Positions 26,284 to 38,500 of a DNA stretch of 64,000 bases are shown here, in pieces. The stretch's first letter is position 1. Every line of letters begins with the position of its first letter. The notes under the pieces were generated by a model that worked only from the letters and a program-made list of their open reading frames with translations, did not search any database and was not told the DNA's origin. This DNA comes from Ficedula albicollis (taxonomy: Eukaryota; Chordata; Aves; Passeriformes; Muscicapidae): assembly GCF_000247815.1 (NCBI RefSeq), contig NC_021700.1:22647208-22711207 (forward strand), read 5' to 3'. The position numbers and the translations under genes are program-made.

Positions 26284-27497
26284 CTGTTCTATTTCGTCCT
26301 AATACTTAAAAAAAAAAAAGCAAAATGCCTATTTTTAGATACATCAAGTTCTAAACATCAATGCCCCAGTGCTGCATTCTGGGCAGCTGCCCCTCACCAA
26401 AAGTTTGGGGAAGGACAGTCAGCTGCTGAGAGGGCTGGCAGCCTGGATCCCTGCAGGACCCTCACAGCACCACCACCACCACACCAGGACCTCCCAAGGG
26501 CAAGAGGCACAAGGCAACTGACAAGAACCCTAGAAATTAATGGTAAAATTTCTACTGATTTCATACAGGTGAGCATGTGTGTCATCCAGACACTTTTGCA
26601 GCAGACATTTCTGATTTCTCACATTTCTGACTTCCCCTATTTCAACATATTTCAACTAATCCTCACCCCACCAGCACATCATGTTGTCCTGCCTAGCACC
26701 ACAGGTGAACAGGGCAGAGTAATCCACCTTAGGGATGAGGAAGCTTCTGCTGGCAGCCTGGGATGGAATCCACACTGAATTAGTACCCACATGTCCGCAT
26801 GAGACAAGATCAGAAGTCCACCATAAAGATAACTCAATTCTCCTTTAAAAGAAAAAAAAAGAAAAAAAAAAAACCACCAAGTCAAAAACTGTTCTATTTC
26901 GTCCTAATACTTAAAAAAAAAAAAAAAAGCAAAATGCCTATTTTTAGATACATCAAGTTCTAAACATCAATGCCCCAGTGCTGCATTCTGGGCAGCTGCC
27001 CCTCACCAAAAGTTTGGGGAAGGACAGTCAGCTGCTGAGAGGGCTGGCAGCCTGGATCCCTGCAGGACCCTCACAGCACCACCACCACCACACCAGGACC
27101 TCCCAAGGGCAAGAGGCACAAGGCAACTGACAAGAACCCTAGAAATTAATGGTAAAATTTCTACTGATTTCATACAGGTGAGCATGTGTGTCATCCAGAC
27201 ACTTTTGCAGCAGACATTTCTGATTTCTCACATTTCTGACTTCCCCTATTTCAACATATTTCAACTAATCCTCACCCCACCAGCACATCATGTTGTCCTG
27301 CCTAGCACCACAGGTGAACAGGGCAGAGTAATCCACCTTAGGGATGAGGAAGCTTCTGCTGGCAGCCTGGGATGGAATCCACACTGAATTAGTACCCACA
27401 TGTCCGCATGAGACAAGATCAGAAGTCCACCATAAAGATAACTCAATTCTCCTTTAAAAGAAAAAAAAAGAAAAAAAAAAAAACCCACCAAGTCAAA
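26284..27497. repeat. Two-copy tandem duplication, about 605-609-bp units
   Basis: The segment from ctgttctatttcgtcc at 26284 recurs head-to-tail at 26889. The copies are essentially identical: a 63-codon and a 69-codon ORF in each encode the same peptides 609 bp apart. The visible differences are in internal A-tract lengths. Neither copy has a gene-like ORF. The near-identity suggests a very recent event or an assembly duplication. Confidence 0.95.
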
Positions 27498-29439
27498 AAC
27501 ACTGAAGTACATAGAATTCACATCTGCATTTTTTTTTTTTTTGCTAAAAGTCTGGTTCCAAGGCATGTATAATGATGTAAATTAGAAAAACTCTGTTTGG
27601 ATGAAACAATCTCAAAAAATCCCCTTCATATTAAAAATATGTGGCTCTTAAAAAACAGAGAACATCCTCTAGGATGCTAACTATTTTGTATGCACCTCAG
27701 TCATATTATTTAGATGCAGTTGGAGATAGCAGAACTTCTCGGGCGGAAACCAACACGGGAATTTTAAGGGGGTTTTTTTTCTATTTTTTTGTCTTTACTG
27801 TTTTCTGCGTGCAAAACATAGAGGCTTGTTTTTCTCTTTTATAGGAGAGAAAAGAATGATCCTGATTCAAAGCAGCACTGAAATACAAGGCTCTGCCAGA
27901 TGTTACATAAACGATGATGTAATGCTGAAGTATTTCATTACACATGCAGGTCTGTTCCTCAGCCCAGCAGTGATTTATTACATTTTGTCAATCCCATTTT
28001 ATGTACCCGCATCATTTTTAGATGATTTTTCTTCATGACATTGTTATATTCTCACAGAAGCACCTAAAGATAACATCATAACAGTGCAGCCAATGAAGTT
28101 AGCATTTTACAAATAATGTTACTAATAAATAAATATACCAGTGAAGGGAAAATGGTCTTTCTGAAAGAGTGAAAAGCAAATTTACCTTTGAATAATCTGA
28201 CGGGGGGAAGAGGCCATAAGTCCAATAAGAAAATTGAGTTTGCATCCTCTCGGAGCAGCTCCTGCCTTCATGCAGAACAGTGAGGAAATGCTGTTCTTGC
28301 CTCTTTTTTGTTTAATCCCACATTCTCTTTGTTCTCCTAATGTGTTCTGTGTTCTGCCGGCTAGATCTTATGCACCAGCTGCTTGGTTAAACAGACGCAT
28401 CAGCAAGTGAAAGATCAACACATAAAATCTGTTTTGACCCTGAAAGTATCAACCCATTGGACACACCAGCTTTTATTCTTGAACATCCATCAAGATTTAT
28501 TAGAAAAAGCACACCTAACAACATTACTTCTTAATGGGAGAAAAAGGATTACAGAAACTGGAAGTCCAAAAGATATGAAGGTTATGTCAAAATAATGTAG
28601 CAGGCTATTTAGAAGATGCATTTCTACCAGCAATATTGTTAAAGAAAATAGTCCTTCTAACAAGCAGCTTGCCAAAAATCCCATTAGACAACTGAAACAG
28701 AGAAATCCTCTTTTTTAGCATCTACTAGCCTGCATCAAGCAAAATGTTGCAGTGAGAAGCTGCAGTTGAAAAGAAATTAAAATTTTCTTCTTCTTAACAA
28801 CACAGAGACAGATTTTGCTTTTGCTGAGTCAGTGGAAAACAAAAAAAAACCCTTTATTTAATTTTTTTTTAAATTTATTTCTTGACATTTTAAATGGCAT
28901 CTCCCCCTTGGACATATGAAAGGCAAATCCCTGGTGTTTCCTAGGTGACTTCTTTTTGAGGGGAACTGAGGCTCCCATGTGCCAAAAGGACCCATTCCAC
29001 AAGGAAATCTGCTGCCTGGCTGAGAGATGTTACTAGAAGGTTCCCTGAACTTCTGTGAGTCAGCACACTGATTATTATTCACTGTTGTTGCCCAGGTTGG
29101 CAGTAATGACACTGTGGAGGTAAGTCCTAGGGCAATCAGAAAGGACTTCAGCTCACTGGGATAACTGGTTGTAAGGACAGGAATGTAGATGTTGTTTTCC
29201 TTAATTCCTTCAGTAGCAGGGAAGACTGCCAAAAGGAACAGCCACCTGATCAACACGTGGCTTTAAGAACTGGTGCCACCATTGGAATTCTAGCTTTTTT
29301 TCTTGATGGGGTTTTTTATATGGTGCCAGGCATGCTGGAGAGAGATAGGGCTTGCCTGTCTAAAAGAGGGAAAAAGATTCTAGCCTGTGAGTTAGCAGGG
29401 CTGATTGAGAGGGTTTTAAATCAGGTTTGAAGGGGGAAT
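27498..29439. other. Intergenic; possible conserved noncoding block near 27.95-28.31 kb
   Basis: No coding exon was found. The 27,950-28,310 stretch is complex, non-repetitive and contains TAATAAATAAAT-type and GTTTGCAT cores; this is only a weak hint of a conserved element. Short A/T homopolymers (27,530-27,542 and 28,860-28,871) are otherwise unremarkable. Confidence 0.35.
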
Positions 29440-31235
29440 ATGATAAAACCAGGCTCAGCAGATATGAACCTAGAGCAGGCATGGCAGCGTTGGGGTTGAA
29501 ATCAGTAGCCCAGCTGAAGAGCATCCACAGCAGTGCACACAGTACAGGTAAAAAAGCAACAAACAGGAAAAAGCCATTGGCGGGAGGAAAGCTGTGACAG
29601 TCACCATCACTGAAAGGTGAGATGACTCACATGGCTGGAGTGCTGCCACGATGGTTATAATGGTTCTTCAGAAGGGACAGGTGGGGACGCAGAGGCAGTG
29701 GACTGTCTTTGTATATTAGGGAATGTTTCACTGCGCAGAGCCCAAGGACAGTGATGACAAGGTGGAGTGGCTATGGGGAAGAATCAGAGGGAAGGCTGAC
29801 AAGGCAGATATACTGGTGGGAGTCTGTTACAGATTACACAACCAGAATGAAGAGGCAAATGAAGTATTCCATTAGTGGCTAACTGAGGTTCCACGAGAGC
29901 TAGCCCTTGTTCTTGTGGGAGACTTTACCTCGCTGGATGTCTGCTGGAAACTCTACACAGCTGAGAGGCTGCAGTCTAGGAGATTCCTGAGTGTGTGGAA
30001 GATAACTTCCTGACTTTATATGAGCCTATCAGGGGCAGTGCCCTGACAGACATGCTGTTTGCAGACAAAGAAGGGCTGGTGGGAGATGTGTATAATTTCA
30101 AAGACCATGAAATAATTAGGTTGAAGTAAGGAAGGGTTACAAATCCTCTGCCTTGGACTTCAACCTGTTCAAACATTGAGTCATAGAGTCCCCTGGAAAA
30201 GAATCCTTAATAACAAATGGGTCCAGGACGGCTGGATATACTTTAGGAGGAAACCTTAAAGGTGCAAGAGCAGGCCATCCCTATGTGCCAAAAGAAAAGC
30301 TAGTTGGGAGGAAGACCGGCCTAGCTGAACAGCGAGCTTTTGCATTAATTCAGGGAAATAAAGAGAACTTTAGACCTTTGGAAGAAGGTGAAGGCAACTC
30401 TGGAAGAGTATAAGGGTGTTTTTAGGTCAAGATAGAAGCTTAGAAAGGTGAAAGCTCAGCTAGAACTCAATCTGGTCACTGCTTTGAAACATGATAAAAT
30501 GCTTTTATAAATCATTCAAACAAAAAGAGGTTTGAGGAATATCTCCTTCCTTTATTAGACAGAGGGCAACATTTTCACCAAAGATGAGAAAAAGGCTGAG
30601 ATACTTGAAGCCTTCTATGCCTCAGTCTTTTACAGAAAGATGGGATATTCTCAGGGCAGCCAGTCCCATAAGGTGGTAGGCAGGGACAGGGAGCAGAAAA
30701 GACCCCTGAAATCCAGGAATGAGTAGTTAGTGACCTGCTTTGAATAGTGAGCTATTCAGACATTCCTAAGTGTGTGGTACCAGACGAGATTCATCTAGGG
30801 ATACTGAGGTAGATGGCAGATCTCGCCAAGCTGCTCTCCATCATTTATCAGTCCTGGCTAATCAGGGAGGCTCCAGATGACTGAAAGCTGGACAGTGTGA
30901 TTCCAATCCACAAGAAAGGCCAGAAGGAGGATCTGGGGAACCAAGCCTGCCAAACTGACCCTGTTGCTGGTCTAGGTTATGGAGAAAAGATCCTCTTGTA
31001 GGTGATCATACAGCACCTAGAAGACAACCAAGGGATCATGTCCAGCCAGCAGGGGGTTGTGAAAGGCAGGTCCTGCCTGACCAACCTGATCTTCATTACG
31101 ACCAGGTGACCTGCCTGGTGGTTAAGGAAAATTCATTATGACCAGGTGACCTGCCTGGTGGTTAAGGAAAATAGATATTATCTACGTGGATTTTAGTAAA
31201 GCCTTTGATACGGTTTCTCATGGCATTCACCTGGA
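29440..31235 (+). pseudogene. Degraded CR1-type non-LTR retrotransposon body (endonuclease to reverse transcriptase)
   Basis: Read on the + strand in shifting frames, this segment resembles the avian CR1 ORF2. A 'gtgggagacttta' stretch near 29,918 corresponds to the endonuclease GDFN-like motif. Near 30,585 comes the linker region, and near 31,050-31,210 a segment reads like the conserved 'kgrSCLTNL ... vDFSKAFDtVSH' part of the reverse transcriptase fingers/palm. Stops and frameshifts occur throughout, so it is dead. The left end is approximate; the homology fades at about 31,235 before the catalytic-aspartate region. It includes a 40-bp tandem duplication. Confidence 0.75.
31092..31171. repeat. 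Two-copy 40-bp tandem duplication inside the CR1 relic
   Basis: ttcattacgaccaggtgacc at 31092 recurs at 31132 with one C/T change. It duplicates part of the reverse-transcriptase region and so post-dates loss of coding function or contributed to it. Confidence 0.93.
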
Positions 31236-34007
31236 AAACTGGCAACTTTGGTGGATGCAGGCTGCCTTTTTCTTCTCATCAGAATTTTTTAAAAAAGTTT
31301 GTTATTCAACCAGCTATGAGATTTAAACCAGGAAAATAGGAGTTTGATTTCTTTTCGCATAAAAGAGATGTTACAAATAAGAATTTTATCTTGCATGGAG
31401 GCATGACAAAGTGTGAGACAGAATCCTTCTTGATTACAATCTTCCATCATTTTGATTTTATAATTACTGAATGGAATCAATCAGCTTTCAATTGTTACCT
31501 TGGTGAAAGATTAAAACATCGTTACTTGTCATACATATTTCACACTTTAGCAAATTTAATAAACTGAATGCATGAGAAATGTTCATACTATCTTTCATAG
31601 TACTGGGATGCTAATGACATTTCTATTGATTTGAATTGACCCACGTTTGTTGGTCACAATAACTCAGATTCAGGCAAGGCATGAACTTCCACTATCAACA
31701 CTAACAAATGGAGACTGCTGAGCACTGAAATGGCTAAAATAGAATCATTAATCAGAAACATCTTAAAACAACTGGCAATGTGCCAGGGCAGTCTTATCTT
31801 CCTAATGACCAACGTTTTTGGTCTATTGATGTGTTTGTAAAGGATACATATTGGTGATCTCTTCATGACGGCACTAGGGAGGAGGTAAAGGAGAGCACTA
31901 CAAAGTAGACAACACAAGACAATCAAGGGAAGCTATCTCAGACACAGCTACCATCAGCCACAGGAGCCTTCTTCCCCACCCGGGTACTTCGGGTAGGAAG
32001 ACAGATGCCTTCCTGGGAATCTGGCCCTTGCTTGCTGTGGCAGAAATCTTTTCTTCCTGGTGCTCATCACCCAGACCAGTCAAGACAAATCCTTGGACTT
32101 GCCATCAGTGTGCCTGCCAAAACCATGACTGGTGCTAGCACCAGTCTTCACAGCTGTGATGATCAATGCCACAAGACCATGTGTATGCCAGGTCTAGTTT
32201 ATGCTACTCCAACCTGGCCAACATAGGGTAGCAAAGACTCTTTCATGAAGAAAGTGATGGGGAGCAAGTCTGGGAGATTTTTGTGGGTTCTAAATACAAT
32301 AAATACAAACTGCAAGTTGGTCTGCTCTTCTTACTACAAATACTGCAAGTAAATCAAGACTCTAGGTTATCCATTTAATTTAAATAACCCCATCTATTAA
32401 GACAAGCAAAGATACTTGCTACTCAATATTCCTAAAAGTTTTAAAAAGCTAGTGCAACTGGCACTTTTTTGCTGAATCATATTTTGTTGTTTCAACTTAT
32501 ATTAGCGTTCTCTCTCTTCTAGTTCTAAGCACAACCTAACAGCAAGATGATGTAATCAGATCTTGAGAATTACTCAGACTTCATTACTATTATCAATATA
32601 TTACAGAACAGTTACTAACATACTCTGAAATATTATGAATAATTAAAACTTAAATACATTCTTTGAATTAATATGGTACATTTTGGGATAAACTTTTTTT
32701 CTTCTTCTTCTGTGGTCCAATACTGGGATGCTAGTAGCCTAAATACCTGCAAACTTTTATAAACAACTCACCTCTAAGCACTTCAGAAGTGCCATTAACA
32801 GCAATAGATATAGACACAGCCCTAAAGCACAGCACATGCAGCAGAGATTGGAAGAACAAGATTTAACTTTATTGTCTTCTACTGATCTTGAGTTCCCATG
32901 TCAGTCAGTGAAGGAAGCACATTTACCTTTCAGTAGGACAACCTAATAATACTATTTATGGTTTCAATGCATCCACTCACAGGTATATGTATTCAGTAAT
33001 GTACAGCAGAATTCCATCAGCCACAGAATGCATTAGCAAAACTGCAACTTAGCTGAATTACCAGCTGGTTTCCAAAATTACCATCAGAAATCTTAATTGT
33101 CCCTCTCCCTGTTTATCACCAATCTTCACGGGTGAGTATGTCATGATTTTAGCATGTATAATGCAAACCACTTTATTTATTAGTACACTTCCTCTACCAG
33201 TGCTGTGTTCTTTCTTTCATACGTCTCCAACATAGAACTATGGATGTGATGTTGTATCTCTGTATTATTATCATACCCAGTTTTACCAGGCATGGGGAAT
33301 ACACAGCCTCTATAGTAACCTTTAAAAACCATGCTCATCCTGTCACATAGTACATGCACACACATACATGTTCAACAGTCCCTTCCCTAAAACTTGCTAA
33401 CTCATTTGCAATGCATCACCCAATAGCAGATAAAGTGGTTTACACATATCATTCACTGGAGATCATTTAACTCCATAAATGAAGTGAGATAAAGGTATTT
33501 AGAAAGCAAAACTGATTGCAAGCCAGGGATTAAGGCCCACTTCTACAGTATACAGTACTGAATGAAATACAGAGATTTCAGGAGGAATGGATAAGACTTC
33601 TTTGAAGTTTGGCACAGATTAGTAGGTATTTGTGGAATAAATACTGGAAATGCAAGAAAGAGCTGCACAAAGTTGCACTGGCTGACAGTTTGACTTTCAA
33701 GGGTTTTAAAAATGCATCAGAGTGAGTTCATGCCACTGAGTCATGTTACAGGCTTGGGCACCACATTTCAAGATGGTTCACATCAAGTTTTCCTGATACC
33801 ATATCCCTCTTCTATCAGACAGAATTGCTGTGCTAACTAAAACATTTTCATAAGCAGCAGACACATTACAAAAGCCTATTGAAAATTACTATATTAAGAT
33901 CTAAAAGATACTAATACTTTACTCTACTAAAGGTAAAATACTTGTATATACACCAGGAAAGCAGCAACACCAAAAACCAATGGACTGTAAATCACATTTT
34001 AGGATCA
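31236..34007. other. Intergenic, nothing recognised
   Basis: AT-rich sequence with only short motif-free ORFs and no repeat family I can name. Confidence 0.5.
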
Positions 34008-34310
34008 CAGAATTCTGACTAGGAGGGGACCTACAAAGGCATTCAACCCCAGGCCTTGCACAGGACACCTCCAAGAATCAAAACACACTCCTGACAGTGT
34101 TTTACAAATGCTTCTTGAATCTGGCCGGCCTCCTGTCATGACCACTTCCCTGGAAGTCCATTCTACTGTCGAACAACCTTCTGGACAAAAAAGCTTTCCC
34201 AAAGTAATCAAAACTAAACCTACCCTGACACAGCCATTCCCTCAGATCCTATCTCCCATGATAAAACATAATTCCTTAGCTCCCTGCACCTTTTCAGAAT
34301 GGGAGATAGG
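34008..34310 (-). mobile_element. CR1 3'-region fragment (antisense)
   Basis: The + strand begins like the reverse complement of a CR1 3' end ('ggatcacagaattctgac...gaggggacct') and continues with the familiar 'gaccacttccctgg', 'caaccttctgg' and 'cctgacacagccattccctc' order of the CR1 3' UTR read backwards. It is diverged, and no octamer tail is preserved beyond the first few bases. Confidence 0.7.
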
Positions 34311-34998
34311 ATAACATTCAAACGCTTTTGCAGAAGTACACACAATGATTGGGATTTTGTGTTTCTTCATGCTTAAAAATCAGAATTCCAAGCAACACCA
34401 CTTGTACACTTGCTTCAGTTCAAGGCCACAGGCAAAATCTCCTAAACAACTTGCTCACATCCGTAAAATCAAGATATTCCAGTCTCTGAACTTCCTTGCA
34501 GTGAGTGAGCAGCCAACAAAACATCCTTTGATATCAGCCCACAAGACTTCACATGCTCACCAGGAAAGCTTCATACCAAGAAAACCACACTAACTCCTAA
34601 GGAAATCAGCAGCAATTTTCTTCTGATTATATTGTCTCAGAATAATCAAGCACTGTCCCTCACATTCAAAGACAAGAAAAGGGAGACTTTTATCTTGTTG
34701 ATGATTTGTTGATTAATGGCTTCCAAACAGTTGAGGTCATTCACTGCATATCCAACATGACTGATGAAACCCACTGTAGTAATAATCTCAAATCAGAGAC
34801 ATCAAAAAAGAGCCTCAAGGACAGAATTCTCCCTCTTCTATTCCCACATAATGGCCATTTATACAGCTACAATAAACCTCAAAGTGCATGGCAGAAACAC
34901 CAGATTTAAACACAGGAGGCTGACTTGCAAAGTGAAATGAACGTAGAAGATTTTACTTGCTATATGTTTTAGCTTAAGAGGCCTCTTACGGAATCACT

Positions 34999-35590
34999 GT
35001 TAAAAAAAAAAATCAATAAAAGTATGAAAGTGACACAAAACCAATAAAGCAGATAAATTTGGAATCAAGGAATCACTTTTACACTGCGTAACTCCCTAAG
35101 AGAACAAAATGTGTTGCTAAACTAAAGCCCCATTAAAATGTCATCTACTCATCCTGTTTTTTTTTCCATGGTCACGGTTTACCAGAGTTCCTACTTCCTG
35201 ATCAATTCATCTTTCCATGGTCACGGTTTACCAGAGTTTCTACTTCCTAATCAATTCATTTTTAATATCTTGCTTATACCATTTTCCATGGTCACGGTTT
35301 ACCAGAGTTCCTACTTCCTGATCAATTCATTTTTAATATCTTGCTTATACCAAGTTAAAAAAAAATCAATAAAAGTATGAAAGTGACACAAAACCAATAA
35401 AGCAGATAAATTTGGAATCAAGGAATCACTTTTACACTGCGTAACTCCCTAAGAGAACAAAATGTGTTGCTAAACTAAAGCCCCATTAAAATGTCATCTA
35501 CTCATCCTGTTTTTTTTTCCATGGTCACGGTTTACCAGAGTTCCTACTTCCTGATCAATTCATTTTTAATATCTTGCTTATACCATGGGA
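34999..35590. repeat. Compound repeat: 353-bp duplication with nested 49-71-bp sub-duplications
   Basis: A segment beginning gttaaaaaaaa...aatcaataaaag at 34999 recurs at 35354. The phase from the shared aatcaat landmark is 353 bp (35011 against 35364). Inside it, the module ttccatggtcacggtttacc occurs at 35164, 35213, 35284 and 35517. The nested order implies at least two successive duplication steps. Confidence 0.92.
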
Positions 35591-38500
35591 AGTATTGGCT
35601 TTAGAGCCTCTGTTCACTTTATGAGGACCAGGACCTCACACTAGGATTTTACTGGGCCTGTGGCTTGTCATAACCCTGTAGGGGCGCTGCACCTATGCCC
35701 ACTACCTCCCCATCCCAACCCTCTGTCCACCAGATGTCTCCAGAGCTTCATCATCAGCAAGAAATTCCTACCTCTTACTGAGCACATGTACTTACATATA
35801 CATGTATGTATATGGAAACAGAAACATAGACATAAATATCCGTATGTTTATCTATTAATCCAAGAAGCGAAAGATGAAGTGAATACAGATAAATTAAAGA
35901 TTTCAGATATGTATATATCTGCCCTATCAGCTCATACAGTTGTCCTGCCCAGCAATCCAGCTGCACAGCCTAGGTTATACTGGAGCACCACTACATTGGA
36001 GATATGTAATCTCCTGGTCCCCAAGTTTTCTCTTCCCCCTACTTTAAATTAGGTGGGAAGTGGACTGCAGAAGCTGCAGGTCTGATATGTGGTCAGGACT
36101 GTGGGTGTGATTCCTGTCACCAAGGGTCATGGTTCAGCTAGGGCTCTCATGTTGAATAGTCCTCTACTTGCCTGGTTGTGGACTGACACAGGTGAACTAC
36201 CACAGGGAAGAGAGAGACATGGATTTCAAGGCTGGGGAGGAGCTGCAGGTATTTGGGATTCTCTCTCGTAACCTGCTGATTTTGCCCTTCTTTTTTACAA
36301 CAAAATATACTTTTAACATCTTTACAGATGTATGTGGAAATGGGAATTCTGTTGTTGTTATGTATTGTTAAGGAAACTATCAATGCCTTACAACTCAAGG
36401 ATCTCCAGCCAGAAGAGAAGAGCTTAAAAATGGAACAAAATTGCTGTCTACAATTTTAATGAGCAGCTCTCCCACTGAAAAATGCTTTTCAATTTAAACT
36501 CTATTAACAGGAAATTAGGAGATCACCCATCACAGTTTTTTTTTAATTTTCAAATGAAAACTAAGAGCATCAAATTGCTATCAGCACAAATGTTTGATGG
36601 ACCCAGAAATAATTTAAACCATTTTATAACACTTTTTTACCCCCCATGTTTATGTTATAGTCCCCAGCAAATTAAATTTAATAGACAAAAGCATTAAGAA
36701 AGTGGTGTAAATTGAGATTTTGGGCCAACTTCTCATTGCTCTGGAATCAAGACAGAACTGGCACTGATTTCCATATGATCAGCATTTAGAGTAGGATGTT
36801 TGTAATAACAGCACATACACCAAAAAAAGGGGCTGACCCTTGATTCTTCACTTGACCATTCTCTGACTGGTGTCAAGAGCAGAACACCACAATGACCCTG
36901 TGTAACAAAAAACTTTCATGCTTGCTGTCTGAATTCCTTTGTAAAATATATGAGTAGATATACATGTATCATGTATATATTTTAGGGATAAATGCATGTA
37001 TTTGTATGTAGCTGTGGGTGCAGCTATGTGTCCGTCCATACGTCAGTGTTAAGTATTGCCCTGCACTGCCCAGGTGGCAAAAAGGATGTCATGTAAATGG
37101 GAATTTAGTCCATGTTAAATAGTTGCATGTGCAGTGTATGGCTCAGCAAAACAGGTAGTACAATATTCCATCATACAGAATCCTGTGATTTTATTTGCAG
37201 AGCAAGCAGTACCTGAAGCATAGTTTTCAAATGTCCAAAACTACTTAATTTAGAAAAATTACATCACTCCATGCCTTTTCTTCCAGGAAAGATTCTGAAA
37301 ATACCTTGTTCCAGCTTGGCCAGAATTATAGTAATACCAATCTTTCTCATAATTCTTGACTTCTTCTGTGGTAATGTCTGAAACCAAGAAGCATAAGGTT
37401 ACACAAAAAAAGGAGGAAAAAAAAAGACTACCTAGAATTTTGCAAATCTCAGGAAAAACACAAACCGCAATTATATTCACAATCAAAATGTTTCAAAACA
37501 GTGCATGACAACAAAGAAAGCTCATGTCTTTCTTTGGTTGAGTACTTTTTATTTTCATATGAACTGTATTGGCTCAGTCCTTCCTTGATCTAGTTTCCAT
37601 CAAAGTTTGTTTTACCAATACCGTGTTTTTAGAAAAGAATTTCCACATGTTTACAATAAAGAAACGTGACTTCTTGCAGTATGAGGCTGCTTGTCTTTCT
37701 AGTTCATACCCCTTGTCATGTGCCCTGAGGGCTTGGTCTCTGTGAACCAATGAAACCCCAAAGAGCACCAATAAATCCTGACAACAACTAACATTGTCAA
37801 AACATGCAGGCAAATGGAACAATGCCCTTCAGTGAGCTACACTTTATAGGTGCAACCCTAAAGAATGTAGGATGGGGTCAGGTCCACCATGCCTTCGGAA
37901 ACAAAACCTGCTCCATCCCTCAGGTTCACTCCTGATCCTCCTCTCCCTCCTGGCTGCTTCCAAGCCCTGCTCACAACTTATCTCTGGTGCAGCAGTACTG
38001 CAGATGAGGTGAGCTTCTCTGCCTAGTTCAGCTCCTGCAGTGTCAGGATCCCGAACAACTGTGCCAAACCCACTCTCAGCTCCGCATGCCCACTAAAGAT
38101 AGCAAGGGAGGGAGGGAGGGAGAAGTAGCACTGGAAATCACTGAGCTACTGGAGTCTGGTTTCCTGATGCTTTGCCTCTCAGGCTGGGGTTTTCCAATCA
38201 AGCACAAGCTCCAGCTAAAGATTTCTTCTATAAGAAATACCAAAAATATACCTTCCACATGTAAGTTTTCTATGAAGCTCAATAAAGGGTGAATGCAGAG
38301 AAGCACAGGCCCCTCAAAGATGCCCTCCATGGCATCTCTTCTCTCTATGCTGGCTGTCATTTCTAGCAAAATTATTTAAAATAGATGCTTCTACATCCCC
38401 AGCTGAAATTATTCCATAGGTCTTGAGAGGTTCAAGCATACAGATATTGATGCACTCTGCATGGGTATAACAGGCCAATATTTGTGGGGAAAAGGTGCAA

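Noticed and set aside
29440..31235. A live CR1 element
   Set aside because: Stops and frameshifts throughout, with the catalytic part of the reverse transcriptase missing.
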